The position numbers and the translations under genes are program-made. DNA of 64,000 bases from Pyropia yezoensis (Eukaryota > Rhodophyta > Bangiophyceae > Bangiales > Bangiaceae), in NCBI GenBank assembly GCA_009829735.1, contig CM020618.1, forward strand, positions 30,542,894 through 30,606,893, read 5' to 3'. Positions 1-9,554 of this stretch are shown in pieces. The notes beneath the pieces are model-generated. The model did not search any database. It was not told where the DNA came from and worked only from the letters and a program-made list of their open reading frames with translations. Positions within the stretch are counted from its first letter, which is position 1, and each line of letters begins with the position of its first letter.

Positions 1-475
1 GTGTTACTACATAAGGGGTACCCAGAAGCAAGGGTACCGATATATTCTCAACTACACCATAGGTCACGTCGACCTCATGGGTCCCCAACCTAGTTGGTAG
101 GGTCACGGCACCAACAATGGGAAGTACCCCACCATTGATATCAATCAGATGGTCAGCTTTAGACTTCCAGCGTTGGAGCTTCATCTCCTTTGGTAATAGC
201 GACTTGCGTATCAAGGAGGCTCCTGACCCGGTATCAAGTACGATACGGGCACAACAGGCGCGGCCGGGGGCAAGTTGCACCCGTCCAGGCACCTGGAAGT
301 TCTCACCCGTCAGCACCGCGATGACCCGACGTGGGTTTACGTTCTTGGGGAGTCCTACCCGAGGTGGGCGGACTCCCTTAGGTCGCCGCAGTATCCGGCA
401 CGGTTGGTTCGTCCTCTTGGCCCACTTGGCCGAGGCTGCCGTTGTGAGCTTCGGACGGCCAGCTCCAACGGTCAT
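1..475 (-). CDS. pol: Pol polyprotein of A1, N-terminal part with aspartic protease (truncated by window)
   Basis: The reading frame begins with an ATG at 475-473 that overlaps the gag stop (ATGA). About 158 residues are visible before the window edge. A short basic leader is followed by a retropepsin domain: the catalytic motif VLDTGSGASLI near position 235, and further on a VPLLLGTPY-like strand matching the second conserved block of retroviral-type aspartic proteases. The protease would cut the Gag-Pol polyprotein. RT, RNase H and integrase should lie beyond the left edge. No stop or frameshift is seen in the visible part. Confidence 0.85.
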   Translation of the reverse strand, partial: MTVGAGRPKLTTAASAKWAKRTNQPCRILRRPKGVRPPRVGLPKNVNPRRVIAVLTGENFQVPGRVQLAPGRACCARIVLDTGSGASLIRKSLLPKEMKLQRWKSKADHLIDINGGVLPIVGAVTLPTRLGTHEVDVTYGVVENISVPLLLGTPYVVT

Positions 476-2418
476 TCGTTTCCCGCCGACTTGGCGTCCG
501 AATCTGAGGACGAAGGGGAAGACGACGAGTCCGAGGACGACGTGTCCGCCCCCTTCGTCGAGGGTGTGGCGACCGCCACCACCGGTCGAGACCCACCCTC
601 GCGGCGTGAACGTACTTCGTTCGTAGCCGACTTCTTACTCGCATTCCTAACAAGTTGGTGGATGCGTTTACTCAACTTGGGGCAATCATACGCCCAGTGT
701 CCATCGGAGTTGCAGTTCCAACACCGATTGTCAGTTCCCGGAGGGGTCTTCCCAACTGGGGAAGACGAAGAGATACCCTGGGAAGCTCCCACGGCAGCTA
801 CCACCCTCTCCTTGCGGGTTCGGCGTGCCTCTCTCAACTCTCTGGCCTGGCGCGCCTCCTCCCGTTCCTTGGCCAACTCGGCTTGACGCTCCTGGCGTTG
901 TTCCTCCCGCAACTTGCGGTAGGCCTCGCCTCTGCGGTAGGCGAACCTAGCCAACTCGGCGAGGGTCGCCCGGGCAGTGTTATGCTCCCGGGTCTCCATC
1001 CGGACTGACCAACGGAGTCCCTCCACAAACCGACTCTTCTCCACAGCTTGTGGATGAAGAAACCCACAAAGATTGTTGAGCTTACGGACTCGCTCCGCAA
1101 AGGACAACTCGTCCTCGGCCTCTTCCTGATGGGCTTGCGTAAACTCCTCGACTTGAGAAGCCAACGCCGCTTCATCAACCATGGCCCTCAACAACCAGTT
1201 GACGAGCTCAAAATAGGACGTCACCTCCCCAGCGCCTTCACTTGAGGAGCTGGGCATGACGGACATAAGTTCTGTCCGCAGGTCGCCCTTCGTAAACTCC
1301 TGTAGCATGTAAAAAGCCATGCCTTCACTTATGGCATTGTCGTCACAGGCTTTTTTGAAACGACGTAGGCACTCAAAGACACGGAGGGGGGGGGTTCCAT
1401 CCCACTCCGCTTTATGCCCAAAAGAATGAAGTGCATTCTTCTTGGCACGGCCCATGGCTCGGGCCTGGTCAGGACCATACGCCACCGACTTGTTGTGGAG
1501 GGCGTAGGTCTCACAGTCAAAGATCCTCTTGTAGACCGGGTTGGCTACCTGGATCTTTGGCGGCACCTCACGTTGAGGGAACGGCCGCTGTGGCACTGGG
1601 GTAAGTTCACCCTCAGTGCCTGTAGTCCGGCGCGGCGCGCTTGGTGTAGCCGCCGGCGTTTCCGGGGGGAACTCCCCCGTGAAGGGCGTACGCCCCACCG
1701 AGTATGGTGTGGCTCCCTCGTTGGGAGTCACAGGGGTCGACCCCTGTTCGGGGCGACCAGAGGTAGGCGTCAGGAGGGATTCCCCCTGCACCTGCGGGCT
1801 CGAAAGCCCCGATCCGGTCTGGACATTAAGGCCATCTGGCAAACTCGCCACAATCTGATTCAGAATAGTATTCGTCATCGTGACCACCAGGTCCGGCAAA
1901 GTCTGCCGCAACACATTGGTCGCCTCTCGACGGACAGTTTCCGCGAGGAGTGGATTGACGACTCCAGTTGAGTCTCGGTCCGCCTTCGGGAGTCCACCTG
2001 AGGGGTAACCACGTTCCTCAGGGGTCTCAACCGGGGGCATGGGCGCGAGCCCATCGCCAACCAACGGAGGTCCGCCGTCCTCCACCCGCCTAGTTGGCGA
2101 CGGCTCTATGCCGAAGTTGAATCCAACCCGAGTGGAACCCGCGGGGACAGTCCTCACCCCTTGAGACGTTCCCGTTGAGTATACCACACGGTGGCCAGAC
2201 TTCGGCCCACCCACATCAGAAGTGTCACCCGAGTGAACTCCCGACTGAGTCGGGGTGGCCTGTTGCCCGTTCGCACTTCCAGTCCTGCTGACTTGAGGGA
2301 CCTCTAGTCCCTCTGCGACCCCAGGTAAACCCACCTGTGTCTCACCAGTATTCAAAGGCACTGAAGTACGTGCGTCACCCGTGTACTCCCCGGACAACGG
2401 GGGGTCCGAACTAGCCAT
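472..2418 (-). CDS. gag: Gag polyprotein of LTR retrotransposon A1
   Basis: About 648 residues from the ATG at 2418 (an upstream in-frame GTG at 2442 is less likely). The N-terminal third is Pro/Gly/Thr-rich and disordered. The middle is a retrotransposon-type capsid region with many charged helices (about residues 270-480). A basic segment and a CCHC zinc knuckle follow (RCWNCNSDGHWAYDC; spacing C-x2-C-x4-H-x4-C), then a Ser/Asp-rich tail ending AGNE. Gag packages the element RNA into cytoplasmic particles, and the knuckle binds RNA. The stop codon overlaps the pol start in an ATGA arrangement, so pol may be made by termination-reinitiation or frameshifting. The frame is open throughout. Confidence 0.9.
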   Translation of the reverse strand: MASSDPPLSGEYTGDARTSVPLNTGETQVGLPGVAEGLEVPQVSRTGSANGQQATPTQSGVHSGDTSDVGGPKSGHRVVYSTGTSQGVRTVPAGSTRVGFNFGIEPSPTRRVEDGGPPLVGDGLAPMPPVETPEERGYPSGGLPKADRDSTGVVNPLLAETVRREATNVLRQTLPDLVVTMTNTILNQIVASLPDGLNVQTGSGLSSPQVQGESLLTPTSGRPEQGSTPVTPNEGATPYSVGRTPFTGEFPPETPAATPSAPRRTTGTEGELTPVPQRPFPQREVPPKIQVANPVYKRIFDCETYALHNKSVAYGPDQARAMGRAKKNALHSFGHKAEWDGTPPLRVFECLRRFKKACDDNAISEGMAFYMLQEFTKGDLRTELMSVMPSSSSEGAGEVTSYFELVNWLLRAMVDEAALASQVEEFTQAHQEEAEDELSFAERVRKLNNLCGFLHPQAVEKSRFVEGLRWSVRMETREHNTARATLAELARFAYRRGEAYRKLREEQRQERQAELAKEREEARQARELREARRTRKERVVAAVGASQGISSSSPVGKTPPGTDNRCWNCNSDGHWAYDCPKLSKRIHQLVRNASKKSATNEVRSRREGGSRPVVAVATPSTKGADTSSSDSSSSPSSSDSDAKSAGNE

Positions 2419-2516
2419 ATTGGCTGACGATCCGTATGACACGGTCCAAGACCACCTTTCCTCTGAGACAGAGGGCCCCCTACACCCGGGTGCACCCGGA
2501 GCTAAAGTTTACCTCT

Positions 2517-2535
2517 GTCCCCTGCTGCTCAACCA
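2517..2535 (-). promoter_or_regulatory. Primer binding site (PBS) of A1
   Basis: Minus-strand TGGTTGAGCAGCAGGGGAC lies two bases inside the 5' LTR and begins with TGG, the complement of a tRNA CCA end. Elements A2 (20395-20413) and B (7139-7157) have the same 19-mer except for one base (TGGTGGAGCAG...), so all three probably use the same tRNA primer. The tRNA itself is not identified here. Confidence 0.75.
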
Positions 2536-2537
2536 AA

Positions 2538-3007
2538 TGTGGCAAAAACCACTTGCACACACGACACCGAAGTTGGGGCGGTGTACAAGGGCTGCCTCCC
2601 GTGTCGGGGGAACCGGAAGAAGTGCAAGTCGCACACACTCTGTCCCTGTTGTGGGGCAAACCCCCCACGGACAAACAAGAGGATGGTGTGTGGTCCAACA
2701 GTTTCTTGGTCGGGACGGGGAAGCAGGGCCAAGCCCCGCTGTCCCTCCCCTTATCCCCCCAGGGTCCACTCAGAATCTCGCCACTCAGAATCTCCCACCC
2801 CAGCACCTGCCCACCGGGCCACACGAAAATTCAAGACGATAAATGCAGAAAACCGTCAAATCCAAGTTGGATTTACTACTAAGCTAACTATCCCAAACTT
2901 AGGGAATACGGACCCAAATGCAGGGGAAAGAACGGATCAGGCTAGTGGCCTGCCGCCCCTTGCATGGCACGTGTTGCCCCCGCTACCTCGGGGTCAATAC
3001 TGCCACA
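2538..3007 (-). repeat. 5' LTR of element A1
   Basis: A 470-bp sequence bounded by the inverted ends TGTGGCA and TGCCACA. It recurs with a few per cent divergence at 5044-5512 and 20416-20883. On the minus strand it is followed two bases later by a primer binding site and then by gag, which identifies it as the 5' LTR of the element leaving the window on the left. Confidence 0.9.
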
Positions 3008-3593
3008 CTAATTGTTGCGAACCAGCCTCTCTGCGGGGTGAACAGCCACCCAAAGCACATGACGTACCGATCGCAGGGCCTCCCGTGCAAAACTATTCAC
3101 GACTTCATGAACCAAGCCGAAATCTTGTGGAGATCTGCCCCCCCTCTTGGCAAGCCCGTGACTCGACGGCGCTCCAAGGGCCGTGCACGTCCGGCTTGGT
3201 ATCCAAAACGGACGTCCACGTGGCACCGCGGGGGCTTCTCCGTGTCACCACGTCGCCACCCGCACGCAATATGTTGTCGGCCTCCGTCGACGGCGACGCA
3301 ACCGATCTCGCGCCCGTCATCTCCTCTCCAGCCCGTCCCCGCTGTCCCTGCTGAGGCCGGGTGCCCTTCGAAGCGCCCCACGGCGCCGGGAGCGCCCAAG
3401 TCATCAAGACCTCTGTGTTCGGGACGCGTCCAATCTTTCTCGGGTGGAGATCCGGAGGCACCAGCCCGTACAACCCCCCGCGCGCGCTACGACTTCCTCT
3501 CCCGCGTGGCAAGTAGGCCACAACGACCATGTGGCCCGGCGCCCGCCCCGGACGCGGGCCTCACAACTGTCACTTGGCCCACCGCGCGCCCCC
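3008..3593. other. Intergenic spacer right of A1 LTR
   Basis: No coding frame with recognisable sequence is seen. The segment lies between the A1 5' LTR and the first clear monomer of the 274-bp tandem array. It may be the flank into which A1 was inserted. Confidence 0.5.
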
Positions 3594-5038
3594 ATGCCTG
3601 GGCGGCGCGCCACCGCCGCCCCGTCGTCTTTCACCTCCTAAGCGATGTCGGCTCATTACTGGAGCCTCGACGACCTGCTTCAGTCCTGCGCTGGCGGCTT
3701 CCCGCTGCCACCCCGTCGGCCTCCGCGGGCCACACGGACACCTCGACGGTGCCTTCCCGGCGGCCGAACCCTCTCCCGCGCGATCGGCTGTCCGCCGCGA
3801 CCCCGTCGGGTGCCCCCACGCCCCGTACAAGAGCCTGGCGGCCGCAACCCTCTCCGCCAAGCCACACCCTGCTGAGGTGGCGCGCCGTCACCACCAAGTC
3901 GGCCTGAACCTCTCAAGTGTGGCTGGCGTCGCCCTGGGGCCCGGTAGACCTGCTCCACACCTGCGCTGGCTTCTCGCCCCCTCCACAACCCCTGGCGGCC
4001 GTTCGCTCTTCCGGGTTCTCGGCTATCCGCCGCGACTTCGCCGGCCGCCCCCTCAACCATGGCGCGCCCCTCTAGCCTGCCATTCAGTCTGCCGCGCGCC
4101 CCTCTGCGTGGGCGGCTCGCCACTGTGACGCCGTCGTCTGTAACCTCCAAAGCGTTGACGGCTCATCACAGGGGCCACGGTGAGCTGCCCCACCCCTGCG
4201 CTGGTGGCTCGCCGCTGCCCCCCCGTCAGCCCCTGTGGACCGCGTGCGGATACTTCGCGGCTGCCCCACCGGCGTCCAACGCCTCCCCCGCGTGGTCGGC
4301 TGTCTACAGCGACCCCGACGGCTGCCTCCCCGCCCCGGCCGGGCGCTTCACACCCAACCATCCAGTCCGCCACGCCCCCCCATGCGTGGGCGGCTGGCCA
4401 CCACCTTTCCGTCCTCCTTAACCTGCCACGCGTGGCCAGCTCATGAGTAGAGCCCCGCTGACGTGCTCCAGCCTCGGGCTGGTGGCTTGCCGCAGCCATC
4501 CCGTCGGCCTCTGCGCGCCGCTCGTGGACACATCGCCGCTGCCCCCCCGGCGACCACTCCCTCTCTTGCGTGGTCGGCTTGCCCCCACGACCCCTTCGGC
4601 CTTCCCCCCGTCCTGGACCGCGGCCTTGCGGCCGCCATCCTCTCCGCCGCGGTACCCTCTGCTTGGGAGGCGCGCCGTCACCACCCAGTCGCCATTAAGA
4701 AGTGCGGCTGCCTCACTGCTGCTGCCCCGATGGCCTGCTCTATACCAGCGCTGGCGGCTCGCACCCATCACCCCGTCGGCCCCCGCGCGCCGCGCGTGGA
4801 CACCTCTCCGCTGGCCCCGCGGCGGACCCTCCCTCTCCCGCGTTGAAGGCTCGCCCCCGCGACTTCGTCGGCCTCTCCCCCGGCCCGACCTCGGGACTTA
4901 CGGCAGCCACCCTCTCCGCCGCGCCATCCCTTGCTTGGGCGGCTCGCCGCAGCCACCCCGTAATTCTTTCGCTCCTGCGTGGCCGCCTCACCGCTGGGGT
5001 CCCCCCGACCTGCTCCGCCCCTGCGCTGGCTGCGTATT
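3594..5038. repeat. Tandem array of about 274-bp monomers, left part
   Basis: A recognisable block (variants of TGCGTGGGCGGCTCGCC) starts near 3594, 3868, 4101, 4382, 4659 and 4932, so the spacing is 274, 233, 281, 277 and 273 bp. A second block (variants of CTGCGCTGGCGGCT) keeps the same spacing at about 3694, 3968, 4193, 4472, 4746 and 5018. The monomers are GC-rich and degenerate and show no convincing protein, although frames are long. The last monomer is cut at 5043 by element A2 and resumes at 20889. Confidence 0.8.
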
Positions 5039-5043
5039 GAGGC
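5039..5043. repeat. Target-site duplication of A2, left copy (GAGGC)
   Basis: The five bases GAGGC directly before the A2 LTR recur directly after the other LTR at 20884-20888, the hallmark of an integrase-mediated insertion. Confidence 0.85.
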
Positions 5044-5512
5044 TGTGGCGAAAACCACATGCACACACGGCACCCAAGTTGGGGTGGTGTGCAAGGGCTG
5101 CCTCCCGTGTCGGGGGAACCGGAAGAAGTGCAAGTCGCACACACTCTGTCCCTGTTGTGGGGCAAACCCCCCACGGACAAACAAGAGGATGGTGTGTGGT
5201 CCAACAGTTTCTTGGTCGGGACGGGGAAGCAGGGCCAAGCCCCGCTGTCCCTCCCCTTATCCCCCCAGGGTCCACTCAGAATCTCGCCACTCAGAATCTC
5301 CCACCCCAGCACCTGCCCACCGGGCCACACGAAAATTCAAGACGATAAATGCAGAAAACCCTCAAATCCAAGTTGGATTTACTACTAAGCTAACTATCCC
5401 AAACTTAGGGAATACGGACCCAAATGCAGGGGAAAGAACGGATCAGGCTAGTGGCCTGCCGCCCCTTGCATGGCACGTGTTGCCCCCCTACCTGGGGGTC
5501 AATACTGCCACA
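5044..5512 (-). repeat. 3' LTR of element A2
   Basis: A 469-bp LTR with ends TGTGGCG and TGCCACA, nearly identical to 20416-20883. On the minus strand it is preceded by a purine-rich tract (about 5513-5530, GGAACTGAGGAGAGGGGAG), the expected polypurine primer site for plus-strand DNA synthesis. Confidence 0.92.
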
Positions 5513-5850
5513 CTCCCCTCTCCTCAGTTCCGACCGACCCGGTCGGCCCTGTGAGGGGGTGCGTAAACGCACGTCTCGGCGTTGGGGGCGCGACTTGCTG
5601 TCCCCCATCGAGTACGTAACGCGGATGTGGAGGCGGTCACGTTGACCGCCCCTCTCCTCAAGCTTGCCCACTCGGCAGCTTGCTCTCCTCAGTTCACACT
5701 TTACCATCACCACCACCTCCCCTTCACCTTCCACTGGGCCGCCCCACGCTGGGGAGGCCACCCGTATACCCACGATCCGAGTCCCCCTCAACTCGAGGCG
5801 GGTCTCGTGCCGCTGTAGCCAGGGCGTCTCTCCCCAACTTGGGGAGAGCC

Positions 5851-6775
5851 ATGGCGACCCCGGGAGTGGAGACGGACTCTCTAGATGAGCGTATGGAGGA
5901 CACCACCTACGGTGCAGCACCCGCCAGGACTTCCAGCGAGGGCTCCGCGATCGCTCCGGAGGATGGGACTCCCGCGTCACCCGGCTTTGGGTTGACGGCG
6001 GGGTCTCCCCCGGAGGCGGGACAAGTTGTCCCACGTGAGGCCTTGGGGCGGTGGTTTTACCCCGCTTGGCCTCTCTATGAGGAGGGGTTGACGGTTCTTC
6101 GCTGTGGCCGACTTGGCGCAGCGATGGGTTGGGTATGTGACCGCCTACGGGAGAAGTATCCCCGTAGGGTCGGGTTCCCTGCCGGCTTCAGGACGGACCA
6201 GTTTGCCTTCCTGGACGATGAGGAGGTTGAGGACGTTCAGCGTGCCAAGGCCATGGTGGACCGCGGGGGAACTTTCCCGGGTCCCGGCGACTTGCCGACC
6301 TTTACTTGGGACGCGGTGGCAACTCGCCCCCCGTACCTCCACGAGGCCGATCCGCACACTCATCACTTTGATGTGCGGATGGAGAAGGACTTCCGGCGAG
6401 GTCCCTACTTGGTGACCCCGGCTCAACTTGAGATTCCCCAGCAGTCTGCTGCCAGTAAGGAGCAGTACTATCCGAAGAAGCCCGAGTGGTGGCCTCAAGT
6501 TGAGGTCCCCTACGGGTTCCCGGCGTTGCTGCCACGGTTGCTTGACCACTTCGGCTCCGTCATGTTGACGGCTGGCCCTGATCACCTGGTGCGGGCCATG
6601 TTGGCCACCCAGTGGCTCCTCGAGGTCATGTCGACCTGGGTGTCTTGCGTTCAGCGGCAGGGGATGCTCTGGCATCTCCCCCTCCGGCTCATCCAAGGTT
6701 TGGAACAGCTCACCCCTCAGCTAGTTGCTGAGGGGTGCTCATCAGGACAACTCACTCTACTTGAGGAGATGCTCC
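5851..6775 (+). pseudogene. Antisense accessory ORF of A2, 5' half (interrupted by element B)
   Basis: The frame starts at an ATG in good context (GAGAGCCATGG, 5851) and runs antisense to A2 gag-pol. The start is acidic and Ser/Thr-rich. It is followed by a globular part rich in Trp, Tyr and Leu, with FGSVMLTAG and QRQGMLWHLPLRLIQGLEQL near its end. The same block order (FGSV, then RQG-L-HLP, then Q-L) occurs in the antisense ORF of element B, so the two proteins look homologous. Element B entered after codon position 6775, and the frame ends three bases into B. The 3' half continues at 17600 in the same frame once B and one duplication copy are ignored. Function is unknown; I recognise no standard gag, pol or env domain. 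Confidence 0.75.
6771..6775. repeat. Target-site duplication of B, left copy (GCTCC)
   Basis: GCTCC directly precedes the 5' LTR of B and recurs directly after the 3' LTR at 17595-17599. Confidence 0.9.
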
Positions 6776-7137
6776 TGTAGCAATATGGTTGTCCGTATTG
6801 TGACCCTAATATTAGGGGGGCTACTTCTAATCCTTAACTTCAAATTGAGAGTCCGAGCTGGTCCCGGTATCTATAAGTTACGTATGACCAGAGGGACTTG
6901 CATCTTGGGGTGGAGGGTAGTTAGTAGTGTCTCCGAGGGTTTATAACGAGGGGGCCGGTGGCGAATCCACCGCCGGCCAAGGTAGAACAACAAACCCCTC
7001 CCATTTGGGCTCCCATCTTGGTCCCGTGGCTTGCGCTCCAAGGACAGCAACCTTGGCCTCCCGGTGACGTTGGTGCCGATCCCCCTTGGTGAGTGTTCCC
7101 TGAGAGTGGACGTGCGACGGATTCCTATTGTGCTACA
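6776..7137 (+). repeat. 5' LTR of element B
   Basis: Runs from TGTAGCAATATGG to TATTGTGCTACA, 362 bp. It is identical to 17233-17594 except one base. TATAAG at 6872-6877 is a possible TATA box for the genomic transcript; this is suggested by sequence only. Confidence 0.95.
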
Positions 7138-7138
7138 T

Positions 7139-7157
7139 TGGTGGAGCAGCAGGGGAC
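7139..7157 (+). promoter_or_regulatory. Primer binding site (PBS) of B
   Basis: TGGTGGAGCAGCAGGGGAC starts one base after the LTR. It is identical to the A2 PBS although the LTRs of the two families are unrelated, which points to a common tRNA primer. Confidence 0.8.
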
Positions 7158-7362
7158 GGGTTTCCGTCACCCTTGTGGTGACGCCGTCTTCGGCCCTGGC
7201 ACACGGATAGGGATCCGGTCCTTTTCTTGTACTCGTGGTGTTGCGACCTGATCGATTGTGTTGAGATTTTACCTGTGACTGTGACATACTGTTACTCTCC
7301 CCAATCTACCCCCTCGCTCTCTTATTCGTGGTGATCGTTGCGTCGGTGGACTGACTGTGACT

Positions 7363-9546
7363 ATGTCTACCCAAGAGACGGGGAACGTTCAAGATGACGG
7401 ATCGGCGTCGACGCCGACTCCGGAGGTGACTACGGGAACCGGGATCGGGAACCCGATCGATAACATTGAGACGCCAATGCTTTCCGGTGCCGGATCGACG
7501 TTTGGCACGGCTCGGACGGCAGGAGGCGGGGGGCCGCCTCAACTGTCGTCGACCGACCTCACTCCGCCGCCTCCTTCACCAGGGGATTCCCTGATGGCAT
7601 CATTGGCCCGCATCGAGGCCCGGTTTTCCGGGCTCGACGCCCGTCAAGATCGGACGGAGGACGCAATGGCAGTGTTGATGTCAACACGGCACACGACGGG
7701 ACCCCGTCGTGTTCCTCCCACACCGGTACGGTTCGAACCGGCCGGACTACTTTCGGAGTCCACCAGGGTCATCCCCGGGGTTGCTACTCCTGGACAACCC
7801 CCGGACACAATGGGGTATGGGTCCGACTCGTCGGCAGAGTTGGAACGGAGTCACACGGAGCGATACGCTCGGAGCACCCGAAGCGGACTCCGCGGACACG
7901 ACCCGGCGGATACGTACGCCGGGGGAGAGTCGGTTATTGGGGGAGGGGGTACCCTCTCGCAGTACCCCCACGACGAAGGAGGCCAGGCAACTCGGGTTCC
8001 CGAGGTGCCGACGCCTGAAGTACCATCTTCAGTGGTGGAAGCTATGACCGCGCAGGTAAATGCGAGCCTACTGAAGCGGATGGAGTCCGATGAGTTCGCT
8101 CATCAACTGGCTAAGCGACTGGATATCCAGGACGCTGACACGGAGATCGTCAACGAGGTCTTCCGGTCGGTTCTTACTCCGGAACGTTATCGTTTGGAGG
8201 ACCGCTCTACCACCGTATCGGAATCGATGCGTAATACGTCGCATCGGACGATCCGCTCTATGCAGACCCTTATGAAGGGAGTCCCTATGTTCGGGGGGCC
8301 GAACGGACGCCCGTTGGCAGTCATCGGCTTCTTGACTAGCTTCAAGGCAGCCGCAGACAAGGCGCTCGTTAACGAGGGGCTGGCCCTGGAGATCCTCCCG
8401 TTCTTTGTTGATGAACGGGTGTGAGGCATTCTTCGCCAGGCATCCCCGATGCCGGGAATGAGGGTCGCGGCCACCCCCATGGATTACCGTGGGATATTGA
8501 AGGAGCTGCTGAGCAGCTACCTCAGTGAGGACAAGTGCGAGGACCACTATCGGGCCCTTCGCACTGCCACCGCCCAGTCCTGGGAGGATGAGGAGATGTT
8601 TGGACGCCGGATCCAAGAGCTTGACTACGAGCTGGGGAAGCTCCTCGGAGAAGGGGAGCTACGGGCCATCCTGTTCGCAGGAGTACCCAACTACGTGCGG
8701 ATATCCGCACGGGGCGCCAACACGGCACGGACGAACTTCAGTCGACTGATGCATATGTGCAAGTCCCTAGGGGACGCCTTCCGGGTTCTACACCCGGAGT
8801 GTGCCTTGGCCCCGAAGCCCAAGGGTGAGGGAGGCAAGCCCAGTCTTACCCCGGTACCGAGGCAAGAGAAGGTGGAACGTAAGGCCGCACCAGTACTGGT
8901 GGCGACCGAACATACCCCTATTGGTGAGGATGACCCTCTAGTCGACCAACAGGGCCACCTGTTGCTACCGGCGACGCCGGTGATTGATGAACATGGTACG
9001 GTAGCGTACATCGCCCCGGCTGGAACCCAGTTCCAGGTCAACGAAGGAACGGGACGGCGCGTCCCGTGTGTGCGGACTACGGGGTACTCCCCGGTGACGG
9101 GTAACCCTCACCATCCCTTGCCAACATGGGCGGTGCGCACGGAGGCACCTCCGCAGATTGCGGGCCGACCCAACCGGTTGGGGAAGTCCATGTTCCGGTT
9201 GACCCATGGACCCAAGGCCTACCAGGGAGCAGGCACTCGGGCGCCCGAGGGAGGCAACCGTAGCTACGGGGCTACCCCGATGCGAACTCAAGGGGGGACC
9301 GGCACGTCCGGGTGTATGTTGTGTGGGGATCCCCAGCACTGGGTGTCTTCCTGCCCACTCATCCCCGAGGAGTCTCGGCGGGCAGCGGCGCAACGCAAGG
9401 CATCCACCGGGGGGTATCCCGCCCGAGCACCCGGACCCGCACCGGGTAGGCAGCCAGCTCCAGGTGGAGTACTGGCCGTCGAGGGGGCACCTCCTCAGCC
9501 GGATGTCCCGGCGGACAGCACCCTACCAAGGGCGGGAAACGAGTAA
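7363..9546 (+). pseudogene. gag: Gag of element B, with in-frame TGA at 8422-8424
   Basis: The frame opens at the ATG at 7363 and is closed by TGA at 8422-8424. The same frame continues without another stop to TAA at 9544-9546. The product would be about 727 residues if read through. The first part is Thr/Pro/Gly-rich; the capsid-like region spans the TGA and can be aligned with A1 gag on both sides of it. Near the C-terminus is a CCHC knuckle (GCMLCGDPQHWVSSC, C-x2-C-x4-H-x4-C), and the tail ends RAGNE, like A1 gag (AGNE). The TGA is therefore either a recent nonsense change or a recoding site. An ATG at 8449 could restart the C-terminal half. Pol starts eight bases after the gag stop. Confidence 0.85.
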
Positions 9547-9554
9547 GAGGAAGG

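Larger units (their letters stand above)
1..3007 (-). mobile_element. Ty3/gypsy LTR retrotransposon A1 (left part cut by window edge)
   Basis: Read on the minus strand from right to left: 5' LTR (2538-3007), primer binding site (2517-2535), gag (472-2418) and the beginning of pol with a retropepsin domain (1-475). The rest of pol and the 3' LTR lie outside the window. The LTR closely resembles the LTRs of element A2 (5044-5512 and 20416-20883), so A1 and A2 belong to one family, but A1 keeps an intact gag and an intact start of pol. No interruption is visible in the coding part present, so A1 could be an autonomous relative of A2. Confidence 0.9.

Noticed and set aside
3529-5040. Protein-coding genes inside the 274-bp array
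   Set aside because: Long frames on both strands follow the repeat period and have the composition of GC-rich repeats. No domain found.
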